A stretch of 64,000 nt of DNA from Psococerastis gibbosa (lineage: Eukaryota; Arthropoda; Insecta; Psocodea; Psocidae), in the NCBI GenBank assembly GCA_963971405.1, contig OZ020492.1, forward strand, positions 10,776,151 through 10,840,150, written 5' to 3'. Below the pieces are notes generated by a model, which was given only the letters and a program-made list of their open reading frames with translations, was not told the DNA's origin and ran no database searches. The position numbers and the translations under genes were made by a program. Shown in pieces: positions 1-11,636 of this stretch; position 1 is the first letter of the stretch; each line of letters starts with the position of its first letter.

Positions 1-294
1 CACATCCTACAACCCCCCCCCCCCCCCCACGCCGCCGCCACGACGTACAGTTCTATCTGGGTCAGCCTTCAAAACCTTATGAAAGATCTCATATGTGTGC
101 GCTGCTTATTCAAGCCGAGGTTCGACCTTTGCTGGCCACCAGCTATTACTAACCCCCCCCCCCCCCCGTCACGACAGTAACATGCAGTTTCAAACCTTAA
201 GAAATTTATTTATTGGCGCGAGCAAATTCTACTAATTATTTGTTTTGCATTTTATTGGACTATTCGGTCTGTTTGCAAAGGAATGATTAGCCTA
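1..294. other. Gene-free left edge with poly-C tracts
   Basis: No coding potential is visible. Poly-C runs lie near 13-28 and 153-167, each next to a CCACCAGC or CGCCGCC context, so these are probably remnants of the poly-C-bearing repeats seen elsewhere in the window. Confidence 0.5.
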
Positions 295-616
295 TTGTCA
301 GATCCTTAGCTCCAACTTACTCATATTTTTCGCCATTCAGTATTCTGATGTCTGGTTACGCCACTGCCGTTGCATTTGGCTAGCTCAGTGCTGCATAAGC
401 AACACTATAGGCTTTCCTAAGAATGGGCGTGCAGCCGTCTGGCCCGACGTCAGACAGCCTAGCGTCGCTTATGCGTCTGGCCAGACGGTTGCACGCCCAT
501 TCTTAGAAAAGCCTAGTGTCGCTTGAGCTAACCAAATGCAACGGCAGTGGCGAAACCAGACATCAGAATACTGAATGGTGAAAAATATGAATAAGTTGGA
601 GCTAAGACTCTGACAC
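295..616. mobile_element. Foldback MITE, Tc1/mariner-like, about 320 bp
   Basis: The two halves are near-perfect reverse complements: TTAGCTCCAACTTA... GCCACTGCCGTTGCATTTGG on the left returns inverted on the right, and the arms meet near 460. The terminal repeat starts TTGTCAGA on the left and reads GTGTCAGA (reverse complement) on the right. TA dinucleotides at 293-294 and 617-618 could be the target duplication, which would point to Tc1/mariner, but the family is inferred. A related terminus (GAGCTAAGGCTTTGACAG) lies near 4035. It sits just upstream of the LINE at 648. Confidence 0.75.
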
Positions 617-647
617 TATTTATTTATTTTAATGTAGTAAAAGATAA

Positions 648-2776
648 TTGACAACTTTATCAGACAGGAACTCCTACCCAAGGAACCACTGCATAAGGAT
701 CAATTTGCCTACCAGAGCGGTAAATCAACTATCTCAGCGCTACACAGTCTGATTAAAAGACTAGAGCGCACGATGGAGCACAAGGAGATTGCACTCTGCG
801 CGTTTATCGACGTAGAGGGAGCATTTTCCAGTACCCCACGCAAAGCTATACGTGAAGCCCTGATACGCAGGGGCGTAAATCCGGCTATGGTAGACTGGGT
901 GATGGCATCACTCGACAGCCGGATCATAACAATGCTTCTTGGCACAGAGACGCTAACGGCAACACCGGGGGACGGGTGCCCGCAAGGAGGATGTTTATCG
1001 CCTCTCATGTGGTCCCTAGTGGTCGACGGACTGCTGAGAGAACTAGCTGAGGAAGGATTCGAAGTCTGCGGCTACTCAGACGACCTAGTGATCATGGTGC
1101 GGGGCAAGCATGATGGAACGATAAGTGACCGCATGCAACGTGCCCTAACCATTGCTTACAGATGGTGTCTTTCTGAGGGGCTAGAAATCAACCCCAAGAA
1201 AACAACTCTCATACCGTTTACCAGAAGGACAAAAACCACGCTCAAAGCTCCCAAGTTAGGGGGGGTAGAGCTGTCCTTCACCAACAACACGAAATACCTT
1301 GGTGTGGTACTCGACCAAAAACTTACTTGGAGCCTGCATCTCGAGCAGGTAGTCAATAAGGCCAGAAGTGCGTTGTTCCTCACAAGTAGGATGGTTGGGA
1401 GAAAATGGGGACTAAAACCCAAGATAGTGGACTGGATCTACAGGTCCATAGTTAGGCCAATTGTTAGCTATGCGTCGCTAATCTGGTGGCCCAAACTCGA
1501 ACAGAAGGTAGGTGAGACCATTCTGACCAGACTCCAGAGGACAGCATGTCTGGCCATCACCGGAGCATCGCGCTCCTGCCCCACAGTAGCCATGCAGGTT
1601 ATACTTAACCTGCCTCCCTTACCAATGTTCATAGAAAGTGAGGCGGCGAAAGGAGCAATAAAAATAAAAAAGGGGCACTGCCTTAAACCTGGTGATATCA
1701 CGGGGCACCTAAGGATCTTAAATAAGTACGAGGTACCGATTGATGAGCTCACAGATGAAATGCAGCCCAAATACCAATTTCAAAAGAAATTCTCTGTTAC
1801 AGCCGACAACATGGGGGCCGAGGAAGATACCTTCTTCCCAAGAGGCTCACTCGTGTACTATACGGACGGGTCAAAGATGGACAATGGTGACACTGGCGCA
1901 GGAGTATTCGGGCCACGGCTGCAACTAGCCATCCCCATGGGATCACACCCCAGTGTTTTCCAAGCCGAAGTCCATGCGATCCGGTCCTGCGCTGAGCACT
2001 GTCTGATGCGCAGCTACCGCAACGCAAAAATATATATCCGTACTGACAGCAAAGCATCTCTACTTGCACTCGCATCGAATCGCATCGAATCGAAGCTGGT
2101 CTGGGAATGCACGCTTGCCCTGAACACGTTAGCTGATACCAATAAGGTAACTCTAATGTGGGTAAAAGGCCACAGTGGGGTGCCCGGAAACGAAGAAGCA
2201 GACACGCTCGCCAAGAAAGGTGGCGCTGCATCGTTCGTGGGGCCTGAACCCTTCTGCGCCTTTCCAAAAAATCATCAGCGCATGATGATCCAGCATTGGG
2301 AAGAGAAAAGGAAAACCAGTTACTGGAAGTCAACCCCAGGGCAAAGACAGGCCAAACTGTTCCTTTCCTACTCACAAAACTTCACAAAGAAGGCACTCAA
2401 GCTCAGCAAACTAGATCTGAGAATCCTCACAGGCATCCTCACAGGACACTGCCCGGTGAATTATCACCTGAAAAACATGGGAAAAGTGACTGGGGACACA
2501 TGTCGCTTCTGCAAGGAAGCCACTGAGACTGCGGAGCACGTACTATGCGACTGCCCGGCCATCTCCTACCGACGCCAAGTAGCCACCGACTCCCGGTTCC
2601 TAGATCCAGTGGAAGTGTGCAAACTAGCACCAAGAAGTGTGGTCAAGTTCATAAGAAACACCATCACAGATTGGGACTAACAAGATTGGGAAATCGCAAT
2701 AGATCTTAAGGTCAAAGCGATTCGCAAGGCCCACCAGGGTCAAACGACCTAACTTTAATCTAATCTAAATCTAATA
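648..2776 (+). mobile_element. 5'-truncated non-LTR retrotransposon (RNase H-bearing, I/R1-like)
   Basis: A single uninterrupted frame runs from about 648 to 2680, so the copy is relatively young even though the endonuclease and 5' region are missing. The 3' end carries an AATCTAATCTAAATCTAATA tail at about 2756-2776, a simple tail typical of target-primed insertion. The order reverse transcriptase, RNase H, C-terminal zinc-binding motif places it in the I/R1/LOA group, the LINE lineages that kept an RNase H domain; the exact clade is not decided by eye. Confidence 0.88.
773..2680 (+). CDS. LINE ORF2: reverse transcriptase, RNase H and CCHC-like zinc motif (partial)
   Basis: This codes for 635 aa from the first ATG; the frame stays open about 41 codons upstream (LPKEPLHKDQFAYQSGKST, RT fingers), so the ATG is not the real start. 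RT motif A is FIDVEGAF (about residue 12), motif B GCPQGGCLSPLMW (about 69) and motif C YSDDLV (about 100), with the catalytic aspartates kept and S in place of the usual A in YADD. RNase H follows with YTDGSK, FQAEVHAI, IRTDSK and GHSGVPGNEEAD, giving all expected acidic residues. Near the end CRFCKEATETAEHVLCDC is the zinc-binding motif of these elements. It would copy element RNA by target-primed reverse transcription. The endonuclease domain is absent, so this copy could not move alone. Confidence 0.92.
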   Translation: MEHKEIALCAFIDVEGAFSSTPRKAIREALIRRGVNPAMVDWVMASLDSRIITMLLGTETLTATPGDGCPQGGCLSPLMWSLVVDGLLRELAEEGFEVCGYSDDLVIMVRGKHDGTISDRMQRALTIAYRWCLSEGLEINPKKTTLIPFTRRTKTTLKAPKLGGVELSFTNNTKYLGVVLDQKLTWSLHLEQVVNKARSALFLTSRMVGRKWGLKPKIVDWIYRSIVRPIVSYASLIWWPKLEQKVGETILTRLQRTACLAITGASRSCPTVAMQVILNLPPLPMFIESEAAKGAIKIKKGHCLKPGDITGHLRILNKYEVPIDELTDEMQPKYQFQKKFSVTADNMGAEEDTFFPRGSLVYYTDGSKMDNGDTGAGVFGPRLQLAIPMGSHPSVFQAEVHAIRSCAEHCLMRSYRNAKIYIRTDSKASLLALASNRIESKLVWECTLALNTLADTNKVTLMWVKGHSGVPGNEEADTLAKKGGAASFVGPEPFCAFPKNHQRMMIQHWEEKRKTSYWKSTPGQRQAKLFLSYSQNFTKKALKLSKLDLRILTGILTGHCPVNYHLKNMGKVTGDTCRFCKEATETAEHVLCDCPAISYRRQVATDSRFLDPVEVCKLAPRSVVKFIRNTITDWD

Positions 2777-4534
2777 ATGTAGTAAAATAAAGCGAGAGCA
2801 CGAATAATTTTCTAGAACAACCATTATACTAATTCCAGAGTCGTATACGGTACTATGGGGAGGTGAGATAGGCACCTCAGTTACCAAATCTCCAAGGGCG
2901 CCGAGTTGCAACAAGCGAGATTATTTGCTATGGTTTTAACCAATACGATTTATTTTGCACTGAAAACCCAAAAATAGTCAGATTTCTCATCGCGACTGTA
3001 GGTGGTTCCACCTAATGGTGTCCGAAATGTTATTAGTAACAACGACATACAAGGCGAGCGCAACAGAATTCTGCCTCCAAATCTAAACACCGCCAAAAAT
3101 TTCCAGACTCCCTGGACCCCCCCCCCCCTTCTGGTTACGGAAGTCTATTATCGATTTGAACCACCCTTATGCATATACAATACACCTAGCAGTTAGCACG
3201 TGTGAATGAATCATACCGCCGTAATCCGCATGCAGGCGAGTTATAATGTATTACGAGGCATCAGTTTCGGATGAAATTTAAATGCTGAGAGAAAATCAAA
3301 AGGCGGGGGGGGGGGGGGGTTGCTTTTAAGACTAGGAGGCATTGTCAAAGGTTTTCAATGGGAGCGCTGATTGTCTTGAAAAACAAATGAATTTCATGAA
3401 AGCTCGAACAAGATTTATGGTGGAAAGTTCCGGCAACTCTACGGTCTACACCTTCTATTTGCAAATCCTGCATATCTGCATTGTAATAGGCAGAATAGAA
3501 AACCTTTTATAGGCCGTACGCAATGAGGGGGCCTTTGAGAGAATTAGTGGGCCTCAAGCTAATCAGTATAGTGTCACGACAAGGCAGAATGCAGTGGAAT
3601 GCATGTAAAATTTGGCGGGGGAGGGGCAAGACCAGATCACCACTTCCTATAAACGTCTTGCCGGGTAGAGACCCAACGTTGAACACTATACCAACCTAGA
3701 GCCGCTCACCGCTCACTGTTGACACGAACATCTATTACATCTGACTAATTATGCCTTACAACTACTTTAATTAATTAATTGCATTTCACATTTTCCGAGG
3801 GGGTCGGGGCGGGGCGTGCTGTCTTGTAAGAGACAGGATCGCTGACTGTGGTGTTTAAAATGCCTACACTGGCTAAGGAGAAAAGGACTACCAGCTTATC
3901 TGCGTAATAGACTGTTAGGTGGAGGTTGGATGGACATTAATTAATTGTTAATTAATGGACACGCGTATATTGTTGTCTTAACAGATAACCCGAATACAAA
4001 AATACAGAAACGGAAAGAAACCACTAATCAACTTCGAGCTAAGGCTTTGACAGTGCCGCTGACAGATTTGGGGGGGGGGGGGAGGGGAGCGGTATCGGCG
4101 AGGGGACCGGAGTCAGTCATGTAACAATTTTCCGAAATAGAACACCTAGGAATGTTAAAATCCAATTAAAATATAAAAGTCTAGTCTAGGAAACTAGTAT
4201 CAGCTTATTTTCAGTCTTAAACCAACACCAAATGGTCCAGAGATTGTATTAATTATAAATGTTTTTACGGGTCGGGTCGGGTATCTGCACATTTCAGCTA
4301 CGTTCTATACGCTTTATTATTAGTATTAAAGCATGCGTCTTAAATCGCACAAAACACCGTCTGAATTGAGTTGCCGTATTCGTATTTGACGCTTGTTGGC
4401 TTGTACATACAAAACCATGAATAAATAATGGTTTATGGAAAAGTTTTCCATTGTTTATTTTAATTAAATATTGCGTATTGTATGGATTATTTTTATAGAA
4501 ACACCAGCACTTTTAACATGGGTTTGTTGGGAGG
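2777..4534. other. Gene-free stretch
   Basis: No convincing exon was found. It contains poly-C at 3117-3128, poly-G at 3305-3320 and 4070-4085, and a MITE-type terminus GAGCTAAGGCTTTGACAG near 4035 related to the element at 295-616. Short frames such as the one at 3002-3196 lack homology or splice support. Confidence 0.5.
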
Positions 4535-4910
4535 ATAGTGTACTTGGTTAAGCCACCATGCCTGTTTCATTGTATCAATGGTAAGCTTGTCTCAGATTGT
4601 CCATTATCGCTTGTAGCCGGTATAGGTTGACATCGAGGACCTATACCAGTTTGCCAATGGCCAAAAATTCCTTCGGAAGCAATACAAATAAATTCCGTAA
4701 TCCATGGGGTCGCTGGCATTGGTCAAGGGACCTATAGGCCACTATAAGTAGGCCTGGGTCCATAAAAAGTCCTTCAGGACATGATTATTTATTACCAATA
4801 GTTTGAAGCAGCTGGGGTGGTGGTGCCAGGTGGCGACTTGGATTTTTTGTACACAATGAAGAATTGTTAGACGATCCTCTGCACTATGTGACATGCTGTC
4901 GTCAGCAACA
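4535..4910 (-). repeat. Dispersed repeat, inverted relative to 41.05-41.39 kb
   Basis: The reverse complement of this stretch matches 41050-41385. Shared blocks include GTCCTTCAGGAC, the 'GGTCCCTTG...AACG..GACCCATGG' stretch, CAGTTTGCCAATGG (reverse complement at 41285) and GGTTGACATCGA. The match is gapped, suggesting an old element or segment. The other copy ends just before the first GFRP-like exon at 41427. Confidence 0.7.
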
Positions 4911-5173
4911 TGTTCGGCAGCCGTATTTTCCCCCTACCGATGAAAGTAAGGAATCCGTTTGACCAGCCTAGGAGGAAAAATTATGTTTCCTTTAAATTTT
5001 CATGAGTTTCTAACCTCGAAGCATCGCATAGTCTAGTTGTCTATTAGGTGGGCTATTCCTGGCCATTGGACACTTTGTTTAACTACAGTTATAATGAAAC
5101 TCGAAACAATATTAAAAATTTAATTTAATCGTATTTTTACTTTTTTGTGTTCTTCAAATTTTCCTACGTCCAG

Positions 5174-5520
5174 CGAAGGAGAAGAAATTTACACAATTTT
5201 ATGTGCGAATTCATCAAACCCAAACCAAGATTATCCATGAGAATTCTTGTAGGCACATGCATCAGAATATTTTCGCCTTCCTGGCGACTGAAAAGAGGCG
5301 AGATGTCATCAAAAAATATGGAGAATTGTCTCCATGGATATGTTATATTTTTTGCACAGTATTGTATACTGCTTTCCAATTTATTTATATTTGTTATACT
5401 TACTTGCCTTCATGTAATTATGTTCTAATTACTGATTTGTATTTTCACATCAGTTGTAAAGTTAGAATTATTTACATTTCAAAATGTCAAACAAACAAAT
5501 TTGTAAGCCACAAAAATTGA
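5174..5520 (+). CDS. Possible exon of an unrecognised gene
   Basis: A strong pyrimidine-rich acceptor (TTTTCCTACGTCCAG) ends at 5173. One downstream frame reads KEKKFTQFYVRIHQTQTK then MHQNIFAFLATEKRRDVIKK and continues as a hydrophobic stretch to about 5520. A second frame gives only about 21 codons before a stop. I do not recognise a family, no convincing donor is visible, and composition could be chance. Low confidence that this is a gene. Confidence 0.18.
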
Positions 5521-5639
5521 TTCTCCCTTCTCCCCAGTTCTGGCACATACTTTACTTAACAATTTAATAACAATTCGTATTAGCATACAGTATAGTTATT
5601 TTCCAGATAGGCACTACAAAATATAAAGGTGTCTTTGAA

Positions 5640-5816
5640 GTCAACATAGCGGAGTTAGGGCTATAAAGCCGGAAAGCCCTCTCTTACACTCAACTAGGAA
5701 GACCTGGAACCGCCTGCTTTACATGCCCTCCGAAGCATGGCCAGAAAATGTAGCAAGCGTGGACTCAAACCAAAAACCTTTCGGGAGTCGGTACAACTAG
5801 TCTACACGTTATCCTG
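5640..5816 (-). mobile_element. SINE-1 copy (tRNA-derived), diverged
   Basis: On the minus strand it reads as the SINE described at 63684-63908: an A-box-like TAGTTGTACCGACTC head, then the conserved body GGAGGGCATGTAAAGCAGGCGG and CCTAACTCCGCTATG. The B-box region is degenerate (TTTGAGTCCACG). Confidence 0.8.
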
Positions 5817-6123
5817 CCAAACTTAATATTTTTGGTTACGCAAATTGACTTAAGGCACGGTTGCCACCAGTTTTGGGGAGGGAGCGGAGATGTTATTGAT
5901 TAAGTTTAATTTAAAATTTTGATTGGATTTTAATTCTTACCGAGGCACCCGAGATTTCAATAGGTCTTTTAATGTACTTTAGCTACAGGTATTTGAAAAA
6001 AAAAACACTTTTTTGGGTTCATGTGACCTTAAAACAGTTGAAATCTCGAAATAAAAAATTTCAAGCTTTCCTTACACTAACGTATATAGGAATGCAACAA
6101 ACTGAAAGATTTCTCCTTCTTCT

Positions 6124-6328
6124 TAAATAAATAAATAAGGACTTCTTATTGTTTCTATTACTAAGCCAACCTAGCGGAATTAGGGCCTTACACTCAACTA
6201 GGATGGCCCGGGACCGCCTGCTTTACATGCCCTCCGAATCATGGCCAGAAAATGTAGCCAGTGTGGGACTCGAGCCAACAACCTTTCGGGTGAAATTCAG
6301 AGTCAGTACTACGCTACATGTCTTGACT
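6124..6328 (-). mobile_element. SINE-1 copy (tRNA-derived)
   Basis: Full-length minus-strand copy. The B box GGCTCGAGTCCCAC and A box region GTAGCGTAGTACTGACTC are readable on the minus strand, and the 3' end has the TTTATTTATTTA tail (plus-strand 6124-6138). It lies 300 bp from another copy in the same orientation. Confidence 0.85.
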
Positions 6329-6889
6329 TCATCTTCATCTTCTTTTTCAGCTATCGCCCGTCCTTGGCTGGTATGCCATTTGACGCCATGTCGCATTGTA
6401 GAGCTGAGTCATTCCCTCCTGTGTCCTAGTTCGGTTTTCTACCTTACTACAAGCAGGAAGCAGTATATGATGAGTGCTGGCCACTGAGGAAGGATGAGAG
6501 CCAACTGCTACGTGTGGAGTAGAAACAAATGAACGGACAGGAGGAGGTACGAAGATACTCGAGCCGAGATGCAGGTAGCCTCTATCACTGAATAGGTCAG
6601 GGAATGGAGAGTAGCCTGGTGAGGGAGGAGTGCAAATGGACACCTGCTACAAGGTACGGGTGACTATTTGGTGGAAGGCGCTAGATCACTAGACAAGGGG
6701 TGTCCCTAGAAAAGGAACAAAAGTGATGGAGGACATCAGGAACCTTTTTTGTCACCGGAAGATGCAGAAGATCGTAACACCACCGACCTCATTGCATTGG
6801 AGGACAAGGCGCCGTTAAAGTAAAGTCGTCAGTATAGTACAATTTTTATGTTATTACAATAAAATGATTAATAATAATAAGAAAATGCA
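6329..6889. other. Gene-free stretch between SINE and LINE tail
   Basis: Frames of up to about 100 codons exist at 6347-6643 (minus) but show no recognisable domain, codon pattern or splice sites. I see no other structure. Confidence 0.4.
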
Positions 6890-7140
6890 AAAACTAAGAG
6901 GGGAGAGGCTTAGCTGGTGAGAGGCATCAACTCTAATAAGCAGAGTGGGAGAGGCGGTGGTACCTGAACGCCGAGCACGTGGGCGCCCAAAGCTCACCCT
7001 GGAGAGAAAAATTATAGGCGACCTGCAAGAAACTGGGCTCACAAGACTCAAGAAAGCTCAAGACTGAACCGTCTGGAAACGGCGCAGTTCTGCTGCCGAC
7101 CCTCCATGAGGAAATGGCACAGAATAAGTAAGTAAGTAAG
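6890..7140 (+). pseudogene. RTE-like LINE, C-terminal endonuclease-RT fragment
   Basis: The plus strand encodes RARGRPKLTLERKIIGDLQE, the Arg-Gly-Arg-Pro segment found near the C-terminus of arthropod RTE-like endonuclease-reverse transcriptases, followed by a frame with stops. A GTAAGTAAGTAAG simple tail follows at about 7127. It is a short, inactive relic. Confidence 0.6.
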
Positions 7141-9144
7141 TTTTTGACGCATGGAGGGAGTTGGCGGTGAATCGCGCGCTTTGGAGGGGCTTGGTGTGAC
7201 AGGCGAGAGGTTCTCACGGGCCGATGGAACCACCTTAATGTAATGTAATAAGTAAGCCAATTTTAAAAATTGAATTATTTTTAAATGATTTAGAATTAAT
7301 TTCACCATGCCGACTGTCAATTTTATAATCTTCAAAATTTAATGATAACACCTCGAGCGTTGGTGTCAACTTGCACTGAAATATTGTGGCAAGTGTATTC
7401 ACTTTCTGCTGTCTTCCCGAAAGTATCGGACTAAAATTCCTTTCCCTCATTTTTTTCTGTGTGTTTGGCAGTTATTCAAGGTAAGTTCGTATTAATTTTT
7501 TAGGCTGGACATATTATTTCTTTTTATTTGCTAATTTATAAGTTTTCGATATTCTAAATCCCACATATAATATTTGTCCAGAGATATATAGCCTAGAACA
7601 GGATGTCACTAAAAGTCAATTAGAATTATAGACTAGGACGAAGTATTTCTTTGATCAGGTATGTGTTAGATATGTGAAAAAAGAGCTATTCAGTAGGAAA
7701 AAAAAATTCTAGGAAAATATTTTTTGAAATTTAAAACAATTGGGCCTGCAGCAATAATGCCCCTTATTGTCAATCCAGTCGATTAATTGTCAAAATAAAT
7801 ATACGAGAAGACAAAAATATTAAAAAAAAAAAAAATCAGTATTTATTATTTCTAGGGCTAATGTGAAAGGAACAAAATCGGCTAGAAAAAGTTTGTTGTT
7901 CAGAACAAAATGGTGGACACTTCATTTCCTTATTGTTTACCCTCAATTAGGCTAACTAGAGTAATTTTTAATTGGGATGACCGTAGCCTCCTTGACGGTT
8001 TGGTGGTTTTTAAATGAAAAAGAACAAAAAAAAAAAAAAACATGAGAACAATTATTATTTAAGGCAATTACGAAACTTCTAGAACTAAGATAGCAAGATG
8101 TTGGCTGCTTGGTTGGTAGGTACGAGCTTGTTGCTTGTTTGTACTTGTGTGAGTCCCTATACAGAATGCCTAAGGAGGCCTGACTTTACTCCAAAATGTA
8201 CAATGCTTTGGTGAGGTAGTTAATATTTTAGTTAATATTTATTTTATATTAATATTTTTAGTTAATAATTTGTTAATTATCTAGTCGATCCGGGGGGGAT
8301 AAATATTATTATTAATAAATATTTAAACTCTTAAGATAGTAAAAAGAAGAGGGGTAAAAACTCAACTTTTCAACAAACAAATGGCATTTTAAACTTACAT
8401 ACAACTAGTGACCCCCCCCCCCTCCAATTTTCCGCTAAATCCGCCATTGCTAGGGGGGAACAATAGGTTACCTACAATGCCTATATAAGAGAAAGTAGGC
8501 TATTACCATTAGTTATGTTTTTTTTTTTTTAAGTCAGGACATGAGTTAAGAGATTTATTTACATTGTTCCAATTTATTGCAATTAAAATATATTTTTTTT
8601 TAATTTAATTTTTGGATTAGGCCCAATGTCGATATGTGCAATAGCGCTCCACCCGGGACTAAACATGGCAGCAGCAGGCTGTAGCTTTAACAGATTCTGT
8701 CTTTTAGCTTACTTTCTTTACTTGTTGCCCATTAGATATATGTTAGATGTATAAGTTAGATAAAAATTAGATGCATATAAGTTATTCGAGAACCTATTGT
8801 TTCAAAACGAATGCAGACCTTTTCTATTTATATTTCTTACGAAAAAATAGACTGCTTAGCCTATGCTTCCCTTCCAAAATATGCCACGGAGAATTCGGTC
8901 GTTGGCATGGCTGGCACGATCAGTAGGTAACGTGCATGCTTAAGCTTGCACTCAACTTGTCGTAACCGGAATGGTCAGTCTGATACATTAAATTTTATTA
9001 AGTGAGAACCGATATGCTTTTAATATTTGTGGCTTATTCTAGCCCTAAATCACTCTTATATCTCAGATACCGTACTTCATTTTAATTTTTTATTTTTTAA
9101 ATTTAATTTTTCATTTTGATAGCCTAGTTTTCTACCAGCTGGAC
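7141..9144. other. Gene-free AT-rich stretch
   Basis: No exon is supported. There are poly-A runs (7822, 8022), a poly-T run (8518), a poly-C (8412) and a GATCCGGGGGGGAT island (8287). Nothing matches a known gene family. Confidence 0.5.
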
Positions 9145-10140
9145 AATTCCTACTAGGGCTGTCGGCAACGGACAAAACCTGATATCTTGGTTATTATGGC
9201 AGAAGCCATATACACATACGTGTAAATTTGATGGATTTCAATAATTTTTTTAATACGATTAATTGACATTTTCTGCTTTTGTGACATTTATTTATTTATT
9301 ATAGAACAATATTCTGTGGTCGCACACCGGCATTTATGAAGATTTATTACTATTTAGCTAGGAATATGTTATTAAGAAATATTGTGTCAAGCAGCAATTT
9401 AACAATAGATAGTCAAACTATTTAGTCCAATCTTACCACCGTCTATTTAATTGCATTGGGACTAAATTTGAAGTGTTCAACTTCCTAAATTTAGGCTCCT
9501 ACCTATACCAGGAGTAGATTCAGCCCATGGGGGGGGGGGGGGTAATTTGGCTCAAAATATAATAAACATATGTAGTATCCATTACATTAAAACGTAATAA
9601 GTTAGGCAACTTACAACAGGCTAGCGTATAAGATTTTGATGGCAGCTCCCCCCTTCATCTGTCCTTGACTACACTTCAACTAGAATAAGCAGAATATAAT
9701 AAGAATAAGTAGTCACTCTGGCTAGACCCCATGGACGGATACAGGGAGGCAGCTACCCACCCCCCCCCCCCTCCCTGGATCCTCCAACCCATGGAAGGAG
9801 ACAGGAGGCCGGCTATCCCCTCCCCCCCCCCCCAATTTTTTTTCTTCAGTAAATCTATTTTATAAGTTAATTTTTATAACGCTCTGATTTAATTGTCCAA
9901 ACTACATGGGTTTTTCCTGTTTTGACCCACAGCTACCCCCCCCCCCATGGGCTGGATCTGTCCCTGATCCACCCACACCTGCATTCGAATTTTTAAATTT
10001 CATATCCTACTTATTAGGCTTACACGATGTGAATATTCTGTGAGCTATCATCGATGAAAAAATATTGCAGTGTAGTAGGCCAATGCTGATGATTTAGGGA
10101 TGTCAATATCAATAAGCCTAATAATTTCTAGATATTTTGT
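9145..10140 (+). repeat. Old repeat or duplicated segment, collinear with 57.39-59.79 kb
   Basis: Blocks occur in the same order in both places: GGACAAAACCTGATATCTTGG (9171; 57410), AAGATTTA..TTAGCTAGGAATAT (9339; 57580), TTTAGTCCAATC (9420; 59447), CTTCAACT.GAATAAG (9666; 59587) and CCAATGCT.AT.ATTTA.GGATGTC (10080; 59690). This copy is interrupted by poly-G/C elements at 9509-9967; the other by MITEs. Confidence 0.7.
9509..9967. mobile_element. Cluster of poly-G/poly-C hAT-like elements
   Basis: Termini of the CAGGGACGGATCC family occur at both ends (CAGGAGTAGATTCAGCCC at 9509; GGGCTGGATCTGTCCCTG ending 9967), with two further internal ends (GGACGGATACAGGG about 9733; CCATGGAAGGAGACAGG about 9790). 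Poly-G or poly-C runs of 10 or more flank every internal body, and GTTTTGACCCACAGCTA matches the body of the copy at 23744. It looks like three fused or nested copies; no clean target duplication could be read. Confidence 0.6.
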
Positions 10141-10420
10141 AGCACGTGTGATTTGCAAGAAACCACGAAATTTGGCCAAATGGGAAATAAAAACACTTTT
10201 TTTCACTGTAAATTTGCCTTATAATGTTTCACTATTTTCATTCCTATCAAAACTTAGGTTCTGCAGGACTAGGCCTGCTTAGGCTGTAGGAATTTTTAGC
10301 TTCCTAAAAGAAGTCAATTTGTAGACCAGCTAATAAGGATCTTAAACTTGACTAACCAAAAAAAGCCTTGAGGTTGAAACAATAATAATAATAATTAGTT
10401 TTAAAATCATACAAAACAAT

Positions 10421-10590
10421 CAAGGCCGTAGCCAGGATTTTTTTCGGGGGGGGGGGGTTAAAAATTTCATTGGTATCACATAGTGGTTTTTATTTTTCCT
10501 CTCAAAATCTGATTCTATCTAGTATCAAGCCATTTCATTTCGGGAGGGGGGGGGTGGACCCCGATGAACCCCCCCTTGGCTACGGCCTTG
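10421..10590. mobile_element. hAT-type MITE with poly-G ends (GGCCGTAGCC family)
   Basis: Terminal inverted repeat CAAGGCCGTAGCCA / TGGCTACGGCCTTG with poly-G next to each end. Flanking octamers AAAACAAT and AGGACAAT match at 6 of 8 positions, consistent with a decayed 8-bp duplication. The body is about 85% identical by eye to the element at 42223-42405 (TCTCAAAATC.GATTCTATCT). Confidence 0.8.
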
Positions 10591-11056
10591 AGGACAATTA
10601 AAAGTGTGCAATTAGTTAACATAACGATTAAGAAGGGCAGTGAAAAGGCAAGGAAAAGAAAGAAGAAAAAAGAATTATTTTTTATTTTATTTTATTTTAT
10701 TACCCAATGGCTGATAAACCTGACGGGCCTATGGATCAATTAAATTGTAGATTTCATTTCACTCTTTCTTTGTATCCTTACAGAATAATGATAATTCAAT
10801 AAAAATGATTCAATTTTATTTTTCAATAAAGACTTTATTATTATTATTGGCTACAAGAAGGCCGCCGGTATAACATACTCCCAAGGTGAGACCGCAATTT
10901 AAGTGAAAATACAGTGTAAAGATACTGCCACTTATAAATAAACTGTTGTAGAGTGTTCATTAAGTGCACAGTGTCACAAAATTCAACTGAATTCAAACCA
11001 ACTCGTGTAAGTTACTCAAAAGGAACTTCTAAATGCGAAGTCTAGTTAGGTGCCCA

Positions 11057-11424
11057 TTCCATTGACCGGCTAGGGCTATTTCCAAAAACGGTGACGTGGT
11101 AGCAGACATTCAAGACTTAGATTGCGTTTCCACCGACCTCGCATTGCAGAATTGACGGAAATGTTTATTTTCCTTTATGCAATAGTTAAAATTGATCAAT
11201 GATCATTCAGTAAAATTACAAACAAACAAACTAAAATTAAAAAATGGCATCATGGGATATGTTAAGTACAAACATTTTAATAGATTTCTATAAAAAGTAA
11301 AATTCTAATTTCCGTCAATGTCATTTGCATTCTGCAATGCAAGATCCGTGGAAACGCAACCTAAGACGTGAATGTCTGCTACCACGTCACTGTTTTTGGA
11401 AATAGCCCTAGCCGGTCAATGGAA
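11057..11424. mobile_element. Foldback MITE, 115-bp arms
   Basis: Left arm 11057-11165 and right arm about 11305-11424 are reverse complements at roughly 90%: TTCCATTGACCGGCTAGGGC, then GTGACGTGGTAGCAGACATTC and TTGCGTTTCCAC in both. The centre is AT-rich without coding potential. The target duplication is not clear. It immediately precedes the LINE ORF1 region. Confidence 0.8.
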
Positions 11425-11636
11425 GCCTTAACATAGGCCAATACCATTGAAAACAAGATGGAAGGCTGTTGATAGGTGAGCGAGCTGTGACAAGACCTAG
11501 TATAGTAACTACGCACAATTTCATATTTTGCGCCTACATTTTTGCGAGTATATACACAAAAGTGCTCGAATGCAAAAAAGCGAAAGACGTTTTTGAAGGA
11601 AATCCTGTATTGCATATTCTAGATAACGAAAACAAA

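Noticed and set aside
709-2633. Several 60-190 codon minus-strand frames opposite the LINE ORF2
   Set aside because: They are antisense shadows of the long RT/RNase H frame, with no domains or splice sites.
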